A DNA stretch of 64,000 nucleotides from Leguminivora glycinivorella (taxonomy: Eukaryota > Arthropoda > Insecta > Lepidoptera > Tortricidae), in contig NC_062981.1 in NCBI RefSeq assembly GCF_023078275.1, positions 20,328,846 to 20,392,845 on the forward strand, written 5' to 3'. The notes beneath the pieces were generated by a model. It was not told where the DNA came from. It searched no databases and worked only from the letters and a program-made list of their open reading frames with translations. A program made the translations under genes and the position numbers. Below, piece by piece: positions 1 through 11,639 of the stretch (the stretch's first letter is position 1; every line of letters starts with the position of its first letter).

Positions 1-85
1 GGTAGAGAATGCCTTTTAGCATTAAGTCCGCCTTGTGTACAATTGTATTTTCTTTGTGAAATAAAGATTAAATAAATAAATAATA
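1..85 (+). mobile_element. Non-LTR retrotransposon 3' tail
   Basis: This is the end of a LINE-type element. It holds a short inverted motif (GCCTTTTAGCATTAAG), a polyadenylation signal AATAAA and an (AAAT)n tail. A second copy with the same layout lies at 40098-40180, which supports a dispersed family. The element is cut by the window edge, so its body is not visible. Confidence 0.7.
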
Positions 86-652
86 CAAAGTAAATAACAA
101 ATCGTTAGTAATATTACAGTCCTAAAATATTAAATAGTAGTTAATTTATCTCTTATTAAAAATTTGCATAAATAACGACTAAAACGCATGAATGATGATT
201 TAAATTAAAACAATGATGTTAAGAGTCAGGTTATCAATGATGTATTTAACTAAAACCAGGACAAAAGAGCTGCTATTAACATTAATTTAAATCAAACCCT
301 CTTGAATTGGGAAACACTGCCAAATCGATGTACATTGTAAGACTCTTGAGTCAAAGGATTACAACCCAAAGGAATAATGCTTCATTCATTTCAAATTATT
401 TAAATAAACGGAAATGTCGGAAATAAAATTTTAATTTTGACTTGTACTGCTAGTTTAATGTAACGTTTTCTCATTGTAGAGGTTTTTTCTCATTGAGAAA
501 TCCTTTAAAATGGCTTCGTTGCTTTTGAAATGTTGTTTCAAGAAATGCTAAGCTTTTGTGAGAAATTACAGTATGTCGACGTTGTTTTCTTAGGTCAACG
601 GTCTTTATTATTTTATTTATGATTAGAAATATAAGCATTGACTATAATACAA
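86..652. other. AT-rich non-coding stretch, nothing recognised
   Basis: I see no reading frame of note, RNA-like fold or clear repeat here. It lies downstream of Shaw exon 3 in gene orientation and is probably intron. Confidence 0.5.
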
Positions 653-712
653 AGCACCCATAGTACAAGCTTTGCTTAGTTTGGGGCTAGGTAGATCTGT
701 GTAAGGTATCCT
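653..712 (+). mobile_element. 3' fragment of the 53-kb type SINE
   Basis: The stretch around CATAGTACAAGCTTTGCTTA is nearly identical to the 3' part of the full SINE at 53087-53310 and to the reverse complement of 50938-51186. The tRNA-like head is absent, so this is a 5'-truncated copy. Confidence 0.65.
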
Positions 713-1159
713 AAAATATTAATTTATTTATAAATAAAATTCTGGTCCATAATCAATCAACACATTGATTTTTTCTGAGACATCTGTTTTTAAAGTGTTA
801 TTTGATTACATTTCATTCATTTTGTGTATTTCTCATAACCTTGTGTTTATTCAATTTGACAGGTCATAGATCAATCAGCGTAAATGCGAATGAAGTTAAA
901 GAGAGAACAGACATTTTGTTATACTTACGTCCATCAAAAATCATGGAACGATAAGCTTTTATTCAGTTCGCTTAATATTGGCTTCATTCCAAGCCGCGAG
1001 CCATTTATTTATCTTATGATTGAGTCTAGTCGAAGATAAAAAGAGAATAATAATATGATTGGTCTTCATCGTGACAAATTTGAATACCTAAATGCATGGA
1101 CTTCTCCATGAGTATTAAAAACAGTTGATATATTTACAGGTACTTCAATCAGATCTCCT

Positions 1160-2240
1160 TTTTAAGATAGTTACACAATTCGGCTGGTTTGACCAAATCG
1201 CAAGTCTTCTTTTTTGAAACTTAATAGTTGGTCTGGCACTAAGTAGATACATTCTTATATTTTGTTACTTACCACTTTATATTCATATTCATAATATATT
1301 CGTTTACTGATAATAATTCCTATTACATGTCATTTTTCATAATTTATTATAATAATACTTTATAATTATTTATTAAGTTATAACATAACATACCACAAAT
1401 TAAATTTTAAACAAAATATTATTATCTACAGTTGTTTTTTTTTTTTTTAATGGGATAGGAGGCAAACGAGCAGACAGGTCGCCTGATGGTAAGCGATCAC
1501 CGCCGCCCATGGACACCCGAAACACCAGAGGTGTTGGAGGTTACCTACATTAGGTATTTACTAAATGAGTAAATTCTGAAAAACTGTAGAAAGTGTGCTC
1601 GATAAGCCATCGTTTAAGCAGGTTTAAGCCTAGTTTTGAAACTGGTCAGTGACGTAGCATCAGTGACGTGTGCTGGCAAACGGTTGAACACAGCCGGGCC
1701 CATTATATGTGTGCGTTTTGTATGTATAAATATTCTTGATTTAGCTGTTGACAGTCAGAGCAACCTGCTGCAACTGTTTGTTCTTTGGAAACGTACTTAA
1801 AACTTGACACTTAAACTAATAACACAATTCGGTTGGTTTGATCAAAGCGCAGGTTTTCTTTCCGGTTGATCACAATAGTTGTCAAATTCTTATTTGTTTG
1901 TTATCAGTTTAAAAGTATTCTTAATCTAGCCATTGTCAGTCTTTGTTTCACTTAAAATTGTCTAACTTAAAGAGGTATTCCACTTATCCAGGGTCTCAGT
2001 TAGACAGGCATAATAAAATGTTTGTCTCATTTATAGAGGGTATCACTAATAGAGGCCAGAATAGGGGGTATGTCAGTTATAGAGGTGATAAATAAGGATT
2101 GATCTATCCTTTGTCAGTCACAGCTACCTGCTGCAACTCTCTGATCTATGAAAACGTTTTTAAAACGTATGTCTTAAAATGTTTTAGTTGGTCTGGCAGT
2201 AAGTTGTGACATCCTTATTTTGTTACCATTTTAAGAAAGA
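1160..2240. repeat. Diverged direct repeats beside Shaw exon 3
   Basis: Related phrases recur at about 1165-1265, 1750-1860 and 2110-2225, for example ACACAATTCGGYTGGTTTGA, CTGCTGCAACT and TTGGTCTGGCA. The copies are imperfect and irregularly spaced, which suggests old local duplication of intron sequence. No coding content is seen. The polyT-headed LINE tail at 1432-1560 is inserted among them. Confidence 0.5.
1432..1560 (-). mobile_element. LINE 3' tail (minus strand)
   Basis: A run of about 18 T (a polyA tail on the minus strand) is followed by the phrase GGCAAACGAGCAGACAGG and CGCCTGATGG. The same phrase follows a recognisable LINE ORF2 C-terminus at 18650-18910. That link identifies this as the 3' end of the same type of non-LTR element. 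Confidence 0.65.
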
Positions 2241-2320
2241 AAGTCATTTTGTAACTAGCTGTTGTCATTTTGAGCCAACGTCCTTAAAACTAGTCTCTTA
2301 AAAGTACTTTTATAAATTAC

Positions 2321-2515
2321 CTTGGCAGCATTAGAGCTGTACGGCTCATCAAAGAGCGACCACATCTGCGGCTTCAGCTGTTGCCACCAGGACACAGTGC
2401 CCTTGTAGTAGTCTTCTTCGAAGCCGAACTTTCGAGCCACCTCTTCATCAGAGGGCTTTTCTGTGTCCAGGTCCAGACGGTCTAGGACTGCCAGAGTTTC
2501 TTGGGTGTCGCGATG
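2321..2515 (-). CDS. Shaw: Shaw potassium channel, T1-to-S1 linker exon (third coding exon here)
   Basis: This exon encodes 65 whole codons, HRDTQETLAV through EPYSSNAAK, the linker between the cytoplasmic T1 domain and segment S1 of a Shaw/Kv3 voltage-gated potassium channel. It includes the KFGFEEDYYKGT and WSLFDEPYSS segments that are highly typical of insect Shaw. The boundaries are clean: acceptor CACAG before CATCGC, and donor AAG followed by GTAATT. Both ends are phase 0, and exon 2 ends in phase 0, so they join in frame. The next exon (S1 onward) must lie to the left of the window. Confidence is high because the match is continuous and the splice sites agree. Confidence 0.95.
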
Positions 2516-3119
2516 CTGTGGACGAAAGATTAAGTTAGATTTGTTGGAAGAGTTATTGTAACATTTCTATCGGATTCATAGTGAAAGCTTAGTCAAACTA
2601 TAAGAGTTTTTTCACATTATCTGATCCGGTATCGGAAGTAGGAAGGTAAAAAAATTCTTGCCTTCTATCAAATCTTTCTATTATAATATGAAGGATGTTT
2701 GGTTTCCTAAAATATTAAATACCAAAGTTCAGAAAGATTTATCACCAATAAACAAAAACTTTAATATTATTTCTGCCAGGCGATTAAAATAAATATCCAA
2801 CATCAACATAAAACTGGAAACGAATAAAAAGGAAACCCTGCAAAATTAGGGAATGTATTCAAACTTCAAGAAGGGGAACTCAAAGATACCCAATTTCACG
2901 TTTAACCCGTGGTTGGAGGACCATTGAGAAGTTGGCTCCATCTCTCAAAGAGAAAAGTTTTACTAGGGAGTATACGCTCGTGGAGGAATTAATTGTTATA
3001 AATTTACTGGAAAGGCGATTAATGTGCTTGAGGTTTTTGTTACAAATGGGGATGGATGTGTATCTAATGGGAGTTGTTAGGAAGGATTGTTTATTAGGTT
3101 TATCTGTGTTTTATTTAAT

Positions 3120-3350
3120 TCAAACCTCGCCAATTTTGATATTAATCCCCGACGCAAAAACGACGACGGGGGGATAAGTTTGACATATCTGTCTGTCTGT
3201 CTGTGTGACATCGTAGCTCCCGAACGGATGAACCGATTTAGATTTAGTTTTTTTTTTGTTTGAAATCTGAGTTAGTCGGGAGTGTTCTTAGCCATGTTTT
3301 ATGAAAATCGGCCCACTATAAGGTGGTCTGGGGTTTAAAAAAAAAATTGT
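3120..3350 (+). repeat. Interspersed repeat with CTGT run
   Basis: The unit contains CGACGCAAAAACGACG, a (CTGT)n run, AGCTCCCGAACGGATGAACC and GGGAGTGTTCTTAGCCATG. The same blocks occur in reverse complement at 31450-31680. A nearby chance frame of 81 codons runs into it and is not a gene. Confidence 0.7.
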
Positions 3351-5994
3351 GGTTAGGTTATGAACCCACGAAATACAAGTCCACCAGACGATATTAGTCT
3401 GTCAGTTAATCGGAATAGGTATTATTAGCGAAAACTTCTAGGCTGACTAAAATATATAGAGTTTCGATTTCTTAGAATAATAAAATGCTAATTAGCACGT
3501 AAGGTTTAACTGTCAGTGTTAAGTTAATTTTATGAAATAAATTGAAATTTAAATTTCTGGATGATCATGGCATGAGCGTGGAAAAGATGTTTCATGAGAA
3601 TTGAACTGTTTCTTAACTGTACTAAAAAACTCCTACTTTTTTCTCTCAGTATTAAGCATCAATAACTAAAATCCATATAGCATACAGAGATAAATATTTT
3701 TTGAAACCGGATTTACAAATAATTTTCACAATCGAGCTGCAAAAAATAAAACTCGGAAACTTCACTGAATCAAATTCCATTTAATTTAAATTGCATGAAT
3801 GCATTTAACTGCTTCGCAAAACCAATTTGTCCGTACGCAAAGATAATGAAACCGATTCTGCTTTAGAAAATTTCTATGGTTTTCAACTAAACATGAAACA
3901 TAAACTCCGAAATTCTAACAAAATCTAACAAAAAAGATCTACGAAAAATCATATGAATCCGATGCTAATAAATTACTTCCATAAAATCTAAACTAAATGT
4001 GCTTAAAAATATAAATTGGAATCAATGTTCTGATAGAAGTGGAAATCATAAGGGTGCGCGACAGTTTTCGGTAAATGCGAGTTTTAAGTTCGGGATGAAT
4101 AGCTATATTATACATCTTCCCCCTCTAATTTTCTTTCGCAATCAGTAGCAAAACAGAACAAAATGTCCTTTTAGATTAAGAGCATTACGATTTTATGGAG
4201 CAGATTAGGTTTGCCTGAATTTGATTTCATCTTTTGACGAGTTATCGGTTTAAGTGGAATGGTACTTACAAAATATGTACAAAGAAAAGCACTTTCTTTA
4301 GGCATTACGATATCAGTAATTAGCATGCGTGACTAGATTTATAGCACACAAGGCAAAAGCTTTACGTAAGCGACATTTGCATGGGATGCCCCAAGGTAGT
4401 GTATTATGAAAATTAAAGAATCTCAAGGTAGTACCATATCAAAATATAACAAAATACATATCAAATTGTATAAAACAGAACCAACAACAATATTTTAAAA
4501 CCGCATTCACGGACTCGACGACCGCAAACTCATTGAAGCAGTGAATCAAACATTTATCGATACAATATTTTGTGAGGTGAATGACGTGAAAAATGTATTG
4601 AGTGACAACAAAGAGCGGGCTGGTAACGAAGTTTACGCTGCGGGCGGCCGAGGTAACCTACTTATTCTATCATTGTGTATTAATATAATATATAAAGTAG
4701 GTTTACTATATGTACCATCGGATTGAAGTGTGTAATGTGTATTGCAAGTGTGACTATATCTATTAAATATTTTAAATATTGACGTTTTCAGACGCCTTTT
4801 ATGAAACAGGATCTCTTAGAATCTCTTAGATGACTGAAAGGCACCAAATGAATTTGTCAATTTCTCCTTTTCTTTTTTCGCTGTTTATCTCATATGCATT
4901 CTGAGCTGCGAACTTCGTAACTTCCCGGTTAGGTACCTCCTCTTCTTCTATTTACAAGACCATGTAACTTACTCATTTCATCTCTCTCAACAGAATGGCA
5001 GTACCTTGAAACTACCGTTTGCCGTAGAAGTGTTCAAAATTTTATCTGTAGAACCATTGAACGTCCAACTTGAGGAAAACTTTAAATTTGACCAAAACTT
5101 TGACGCAAAATTTTACCTCCAAGTCGTTGCGAAATAAAAAAAGCAAATTCAATTCTGGAACCCATGGAGTCCAATATACTTTTACCAAAAGGGGAGTATA
5201 AAAGTTTCCAAACTGACCCTGTAGGCAACAGCCCGACCAAATGAAATAAAAAAAGTAAATGACTTACTTTCTGAAACCCCACGAAGTCCGATATCCCTTT
5301 ACAAAATACAAATGTAAAAATTTCCGAACTGACCTTCCATAAAGAATAATTTAGGGATTAGGGCGAGATGATTACACGAGATGTAAAGTGTGTTATGTTT
5401 CATTATACCTAAGTATCAAATAAAGCCTTATTTATTATCCTAGTCTTTTTTAATTACCCACCAAAATTAAGCATAAATTTTGGTGGCCAACAAATAACCC
5501 GACCAAATTACATAGGCTTCGTTTGGCATGTTGTGAGGAATCTTTAAACTTGTTTTTAAATTCGTCGCATTGCGTATGTTTTGCCACGGACGCACGTATT
5601 CATTTCTTCTACGAGTATGTTACTCATGGAATCGTATAATTATACCTTTAATAACTAATAATATCTAAACTGATGATCCTTATATCATCGATAGTCATCC
5701 AAATAAAATAATACTAACTTTAAAAAAAAGCCTTTGCTAAAAAGCCATAAGTATAAAAATTACCGAAAACAGTGGCCCAAATGAAATAAAAGCGAATGAC
5801 TTTCCACGCGAAATTAGTAATGTACAGAAAGTCTGTTAACGAAATGTTTTCAACGGCACGCTTCGGGCTTTTATCAAAAAAAAGCTAGAGGTTGCGAACG
5901 CGAATGTCATAGTAGATGATTACACAGTAAACAGTTTGTATAGTTGTATATTATGTATTTATTCGTATATATTGCATGTTAGTGTAAGTTATAA
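3351..5994. other. AT-rich intronic sequence, no feature recognised
   Basis: Apart from weak repeats around 5080-5330 (two phrases each with CCAAA, CGACC and a GAAATAAAAAAAG core), nothing supports a gene or a defined element. The short frames here lack domain signatures and look like chance. Confidence 0.45.
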
Positions 5995-6200
5995 TTTATT
6001 ATTACCTAGAATCCGTTTCCTGCGCCGTTTGTACTGTATGCCTACCATCTCCAATTCTCCCTCAATTGCTCAAAGGTTAACTGGAAGAGATCCCTTAAAG
6101 GGATAAGTTCGCCTTTGTACTTATAATAAGCTCTTTTTCCTGTGTGTTGTATTATTTTCTGGTACAATAAAGTGTTTTACTACTACTACTACTACTACAG
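5995..6200 (+). mobile_element. LINE 3' end with (TAC)n tail
   Basis: The sequence runs through GATCCCTTAAAGGGATAAG and GTACAATAAAGTG and ends in seven TAC units. The AATAAA signal and trinucleotide tail are typical of RTE-like lepidopteran LINEs. Only the 3' untranslated end is present. Confidence 0.7.
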
Positions 6201-6365
6201 TCGCAAAAATTAAAAGTAAAACGTGCCTAGTTCAAATTTCACGAATGAAAACTAAGAGTTTTGTTTTTAACCTATCAGACTAATTATACTGAGTAAATTT
6301 AATGAATATAAGTCACAATAATTAAAATTGGAATAGATAAGCATAAATGAGCATATGACTAATAT

Positions 6366-6812
6366 TGACCGGGATATAAACCGTGATTATTTTTAACAAG
6401 CAGAAACGTCTGCTAACGATTCTACACATTTTTATATTAAAGGAAAAAATGGAAAAATTTACGCTTCCGGCGGGACTTGAACCCGCATCATTTGCAATCC
6501 GTGCAAGACTTTTAACCAATTGAGCTACGGAAGCCACGCCGGACATCGCAAATCTTTCCATGCCTTTCCTTATGTACACACGTCTTGGTCTTGGCATTTA
6601 CGCCGGAAGCGTAAATTTTTCCATTTTTTCCTTTAATATAAAAACCGTGATTACCTTTTTGATTTTTATTGAGGTTCCGATATTTCGACGCAGTTGCATG
6701 CACAATTGTGTAGACAGCGCGCGGTCTACCCTCATTCGCGCGCGTCGGCTGCGTTCACTTCACTGTCAGCGTTACCACTGGTACTGGTACGGTTTATATC
6801 CCGCTCAAAATA
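6366..6812. mobile_element. TIR element (ACCGGGATATA family) split by an insertion
   Basis: The left end has ACCGGGATATAAACCGTGA and the right end has the inverted GGTTTATATCCCG. The interior (ATTTCGACGCAGTTGCATGC, GCGCGCGGTCTACC) matches 45228-45450 in the opposite orientation. The tRNA-like element at 6388-6645 interrupts the left side, leaving CCGTGATTA on both sides of the insert. Confidence 0.65.
6388..6645 (-). mobile_element. Palindromic element carrying a tRNA-like module
   Basis: The ends are inverted copies of TTAAAGGAAAAAATGG and neighbouring bases, preceded on the left by the short hairpin GCAGAAACGTCTGC. Inside, on the minus strand (about 6538 to 6468), is a tRNA-like sequence. 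It has a perfect 7-bp acceptor stem (GCTTCCG with CGGAAGC) and a good T arm (GCGGGTTCAAGTCCCGC), but its D arm and anticodon arm are poor. A direct repeat AAACCGTGATTA flanks the insert (12 bases). The imperfect cloverleaf makes a working tRNA unlikely; I treat it as a mobile element module. Confidence 0.6.
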
Positions 6813-7081
6813 AGTCATATGAAACTAACCGTGAATCATTTAAAACTCATATAAATGAGCATTATAGTCACACATAAAAGGGAGAGTCTTGTAAACTGTT
6901 GTCCCTACTACGAGTATGTAATATTTCATCAGTATTAATATTCGCCGTTTCTTTTTCATAATATTAACCAAATACAATTAGAAAAAGACATTCATGTCAT
7001 CTATGTCGCGGTGACATATTATTTATGTTCTAGCCCTGCAGAACATTAAAGAAAGAATTACTATTATTTTTTAGTAGTTAC

Positions 7082-7188
7082 CAGCAGCGGCTGGTCCATT
7101 GATTACAGACTAGTAAAGTACCTAATGTTAAAGTAGGTTTCTTTTTGGTGTGGTGTTGCCTAGCAGAAATTTTCACCAGCCGCCACTG
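7082..7188. mobile_element. hAT-type MITE, 107 bp
   Basis: The terminal inverted repeats are CAGCAGCGGCTGGT and the inverted form ACCAGCCGCCACTG. An exact 8-bp target duplication GTAGTTAC sits at 7074-7081 and 7189-7196. An 8-bp duplication with a CAG start is the hAT signature. There is no coding capacity. Confidence 0.85.
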
Positions 7189-7204
7189 GTAGTTACGCTA
7201 CTGA

Positions 7205-8116
7205 TGAATGCTATTACTGTGTCACATTGTGACCCAGCGAGTGTAACCAGCTAACTTCGCTAATTCGCTGGCCGTCGCCAGCTGCCCAAAGCAAACGCCG
7301 TAGCTAAACAAAGCTTATTAAAAAGTTATGTCACTTCGCAGCAAGGTGGCGATATTAAAAGGTTGACCATTGCTGATTTCAGAAAATTTTAAACATGAGG
7401 TAAATTATTGAGGTCGATATTTTTTTGGAGAGCATTGAAAATACTAAGACAAATTGTATGACATAGTGGCAATATTAAAAGGTTGACAACGGCTGGTTTC
7501 GAGAAGGGTACATTAAAACAAAATGTACGTGAGTGTGGCTGATACTGTTTTGAATACAAAACTTAGTCAAATAATATTAAATTTATTTTTAACAAGCAGA
7601 AACGTCTGCTAACGATTCTAAACATTTTTATATTAAAGGAAAAAATGGAAAAATTTTCACCCCAAGACGTGTGTACATAAGGCAAATAATATTGATCCTG
7701 GATTAGTTCTCTTTTTAAATACAATATATCTATTTCATTGTAAATAAAACGAATATTACTCATACTATTCTGTTTTTTAACCGAAAACCACCTATAATTT
7801 TGTTCATCAATCTGGCCTTAAAATGTTCACTACCACTGGATCTGTCAAATTTGCCAACTCCGGTTTGTTTACACTTTTTTCAACAGCCAAAAGTACAAAC
7901 AATAATTAGTTGACATCACAATGAACCTTACAGGTATCGGGCCGAATCGACCTGATGTCGCATTTAACATGTTAAGCTACTGGTAAATGTTTATTTACTG
8001 CGACACTCACTAAACATATTTTACCAGCTTCAGTGAGCTGCCCAAAGCTGCGCTGTAACTAAGTAAAAGCTTATTACAAAGTTATGATATTTTGGAGCCA
8101 TCGTGTAGTGATATTA
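7205..8116. repeat. Two related blocks (7205-7395 and 7985-8116)
   Basis: Both blocks carry AGCTGCCCAAAGC, AAAGCTTATTA, AAAGTTATG and a GATATTAAAA end, at moderate identity. They look like diverged copies of one dispersed repeat. Between them lies the tRNA-less remnant at 7578-7690. Confidence 0.4.
7578..7690. mobile_element. tRNA-less remnant of the 6.4-kb palindromic element
   Basis: The stretch repeats the GCAGAAACGTCTGC hairpin and the TTAAAGGAAAAAATGG block of 6388-6645 almost exactly. It then jumps straight to CCAAGACGTGTGTACATAAGG, which is the inverse of 6571-6592. The tRNA-like module is missing, consistent with internal deletion. Confidence 0.6.
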
Positions 8117-8443
8117 AAATAAGCGCGTTACAAAACACGGAGAAACTAAAAAGCCAAAAATAATAAACCTTTCAATTCAGATTTCTTATCGTATTGCAAT
8201 AAGCTAAACACCCAAATTATAAACAAATCAATTATTTTTGTAGTCGGTACCAGACCTGTTCGTCGCCTTGCTATTGCCTGTTTGCCCCACCCAACCATAC
8301 ACAGGCTGGTACCGACTCCAAAAATAATTGATTTGTTTATAATTTGGATGTTTAGCTTATTGCAATACGATAAGAAATCTGAATTGAAAGGTTTATTATT
8401 TTTGGCTTTTTAGTTTCTCCGTGTTTTGTAACGCGCTTATTTT
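8117..8443. repeat. Long near-perfect hairpin, about 137-bp arms
   Basis: The left arm 8117-8253 (from AAAATAAGCGCGTTAC to GTCGGTACCAG) and right arm 8305-8443 are inverted copies with very few mismatches. They are separated by about 51 bases. The high identity suggests a recent foldback MITE. Target duplication was not clear. Confidence 0.85.
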
Positions 8444-8483
8444 TGAAGGCGGTTTTATTTTTTGTTAAAAAGTTTATTTATTT

Positions 8484-8721
8484 GTTGATTTTTAGTGGTT
8501 CCTAGTGATATTATATGTATCAGTCCGAATACATGTACAGTAGTGAAAGAATTATCCTTTAACTCCTAACCATTGAGGAGTTGACCTTCCATCATCAGCT
8601 CAGTTGATTTTTAGTGGTTCCTAGTGATATTATATGTATCAGTCCGAATACATGTACAGTAGTGAAAGAATTATCCTTAAACTCCTAACCATTGAGGAGT
8701 TGACCTTCCATCATCAGCTCA
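8484..8721. repeat. 119-bp tandem duplication
   Basis: Two adjacent units start at 8484 and 8603 and are almost identical. Each contains ATTTTTAGTGGTTCCTAGTG and CCATTGAGGAGTTGACC. The near identity implies a recent duplication. It follows directly on the long hairpin at 8117-8443. Confidence 0.9.
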
Positions 8722-8724
8722 GCC

Positions 8725-9035
8725 ACATAAAATTATTACCATCAGACGTAAATACTGGTGTACCTTTGAAAAATAGACCAAAAACATTACATGTGCCTAT
8801 AACATTTGAAGAGTTCCCTCGATTTCTCCAGGATCCCATCATCAGACCCTGACTTGGTGCCAATGGGACCATCTCGGGGTTATACCGGTTCGATCAAAAA
8901 AAAAATTTTGAAAATCGGTCCACGATTCTCGGAGATATCGAGTAACATACATACAAAAAAAAAAAAAAAAAAAAATAAAAAAAAAAAACATTCAGTCGAA
9001 TTGAGAACCTCCTCCTTTTTTGAAGTCGGTTAAAA
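8725..9035 (+). repeat. Interspersed repeat with internal A-tract
   Basis: The segment includes CCATCATCAGACCCTGACTT, AAAATCGGTCCACGATTC, a broken run of about 40 A and TTTTTTGAAGTCGGTT. It looks like a fragment of a dispersed repeat. The 75-codon frame across it is only the A-run read as lysine. Confidence 0.5.
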
Positions 9036-9244
9036 AGGTTGACAACATCTGGTTTTAAAAGTTACTTTTTATTTTGTGTTGTGAGTTTTGAGACTAAAAG
9101 GGGATGTAATACTAACTACTAATAAAAATTATTTTAGAGTTGCATTTCATGTCTAATTCCATAGTGAGCTCGAGTGATCTTGCCTATGCCAATGACGAAA
9201 GCACTCCGATGTTCAAATTCTCTCAATGGAATTTATTCGTGTCT

Positions 9245-9535
9245 TTATAATGGATAATTATTATATTAGAAAGAGGATGCAAGTAACTGATGCTCAGAGC
9301 ATGAAATGGAGATGAGCGGGTCACGTCGCAAGGCTAAATGATGACAGGTGGACAGGAAAGGGCCACAGGGCTCAAGAAGGAGAGGACATCCATTAACCAG
9401 GATGGCATTGTGGCTATTGCAGGCAAGGACTGGCAAAACATGGCAAGAGGTAAAGTGAAATGGAAGCAGCTGGAGAATGCTTTTACCCAGAAGGGGTCTA
9501 CAGAAGAAAATAATCAGTAATAAAAATAAATAAAG
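9245..9535 (+). pseudogene. Decayed 3' end of an RTE-like LINE
   Basis: Translation gives MKWR-stop-AGHVARLNDDRW and, in another frame, GKDWQNMARGKVKWKQLENA. These parallel the C-terminus of the RTE frame at 58230-59885 (LKWRWAGHVARHDRDRW and the later DWTKVAQDRKKWREMEEA). One Trp codon is now TGA and at least one frameshift is present. The copy is 5' truncated and ends in an A-rich AATAAA tail. Confidence 0.8.
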
Positions 9536-9599
9536 AAAAGAAAATCTTCTATGTAGAATAATAAAGATGAAATAAAAAATATATATATTTTGAGATTTT

Positions 9600-9725
9600 T
9601 TCGACGGACCCTTTGCCGTTTGGGTTGGAAGATCAGATGGCAGTCGCTTTCTAAAAAATAGCGCTTACTACGCTAAATCTTGGGAATAATTGAGGAAGCG
9701 GACCCTAGGCTTTTATGGGCCATGT
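9600..9725 (+). mobile_element. Truncated copy of the 24.5-kb SINE body
   Basis: The phrases GGGTTGGAAGATCAGATGGC, AAATCTTGGGA and GCGGACCC are the reverse complement of the body of the SINE at 24464-24795. The tRNA head is missing and one stretch is rearranged. Confidence 0.5.
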
Positions 9726-9799
9726 CAAATGCCATGATAATGCAAAGAGGACGATAATTATAATGAATTTCAATGCCAAAATGTCAAAATACCAAATAT

Positions 9800-10327
9800 T
9801 GCCATCGGACCCATATCACATTCAAGTTTCTCAATGCAACTCCTAAAATATTCACCAGCTACATTGCAAGCATAATGCTACTATCAATAAAGCAGTACTT
9901 CTGTTAGCACTTGCATTCGTAATGCAGTTGGTCTGTTGCTGATCGTTTCACACTATAAATCTGTCCTTCTTACTCAAAATGGCGCAAGTTTGTAGGAAAG
10001 TGTTGGCAGTTAAGTCTTCCTGTGTTTGGAGGAATAATTTAACGTTTATATTGAGAATAGCGGCGAATTTACTACTGACTTCGAGTAAATGTTACGCGAT
10101 GATATCCTAATTTCAGGCGACCAACATATACATACACGTTGCTTAGGGGTCAACTCATGGCAATGCACTAAAAACCCACAAATCAATGGATACATTTTTC
10201 ATAGGTACATTTTACTATGGGGAATATGTGGAAAAAGTTTTCTTCAATTTGTGGCTCTTTAGTACATTACCGTAAGTACGTACCGTGATTTTTTTTTCAT
10301 ACAAATTGTATGGGAAAAGTTTTTCGC
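9800..10327. other. No feature recognised
   Basis: This is AT-rich sequence between a SINE fragment and the large foldback element. I found no motif I can support. Confidence 0.4.
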
Positions 10328-11639
10328 ATTAGTCATAGGGCTTACGGCGAAATTATGGTCAAAAGCTGCACTTTATGCAGAAAGCAAGCCACTTTGCACA
10401 GTGATACTAGGGACCAATACAAACGTTTTCATCCGAGGAAACACGATTTTCATCCACTAGAATTCAAGATGGCGGACATTTTCCAAAATGGCGGCCGCAT
10501 ATTTTTAAAAATTTATAGAATCGTAACGGCTGCACCGATTTTGATGGTTGGGGTGTCTATCGTATCGTATTGAAGCGTTTATTAATATAAAAAATTAAAT
10601 CATAAAAAAAATTAAGATGGCGGCCGAATAATAAGAAAAATATGAAAATATCAAACTTTTTTTTTCATTCTCGTGCAATTTACCAATAAATTTTCTATGA
10701 TATGGCCACATTTGTATGTATTTAAATTAAACCTGATAATATTATCTACATATTAAAATAAATATCATGAAAATCCGTTGAGTAGTTTTTGAACTATACC
10801 CATTTCAAATGGAGCGCGCGGATTTGAAAGACGTTTTCGCACGTGATGTAAACAATTTTGGAATCATAACGGCTGCACCGATTTTAATGGTTGGGGTAGC
10901 TATCAGTTTGTATTAAAACATTTATTCATATAAAAATTAAAATCATTTAAAATATAAAGATGGCGGCCGAATAATAAAAAAAATATATAATTTTCAATTT
11001 TTTTTTATTCTCACGAAATTTACAAATACTTTTTCTACCATGGTCACATTTTTATTTATTTAAATAAAATCTGATATTAACATCATACAAAATAAAACAA
11101 AAAACATTAAAATCCGTTCAGTAGTTTTTGAACTATACGCATTGAAAATGAAGCGCGCGGGTTTGAAAGACGTCTTTGCACTTGATATGTGATGCATCGT
11201 ATCGTTTGGTACCGCTATACAGGCAAGACTGATTATTTATTTTGGTCACAACTTACTATATTACTATTCAGAATCAATGTTTTTAGTATTTATATACATT
11301 ATTAGTTTTTTATTCCGAGTTTAGGTATATTTAGATAACCCCCGTAAACTTGACCATCACATAATTTTTATTTTAATACGTAAAAGAACTTAAATGCACA
11401 TAACATAACATTTGTATTAATAGCAATTGTCCTTTCCGAGGACTCCAGAGATAATTTTCGACAACTTCTGTAGGGGGCTACGGAAACATATATTAATACA
11501 AAACATATTTTTTGCTTCTCGTCTAGGTTATACTGAAAGATAAAAGAGTCATACAAAATAATATCAAAATACAAGGAAATAATGATAACATAATAATTTA
11601 TAATATCATTTTTGCAAAATACTTTTTATTTTGGCAGAT

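Noticed and set aside
6468..6538. Possible host tRNA on the minus strand
   Set aside because: The acceptor and T arms are good but the D and anticodon arms do not form properly, and the sequence lies inside a palindromic repeat with a target duplication.
8941..9033. Lys-rich small protein
   Set aside because: It is translation of a poly-A run inside a dispersed repeat.
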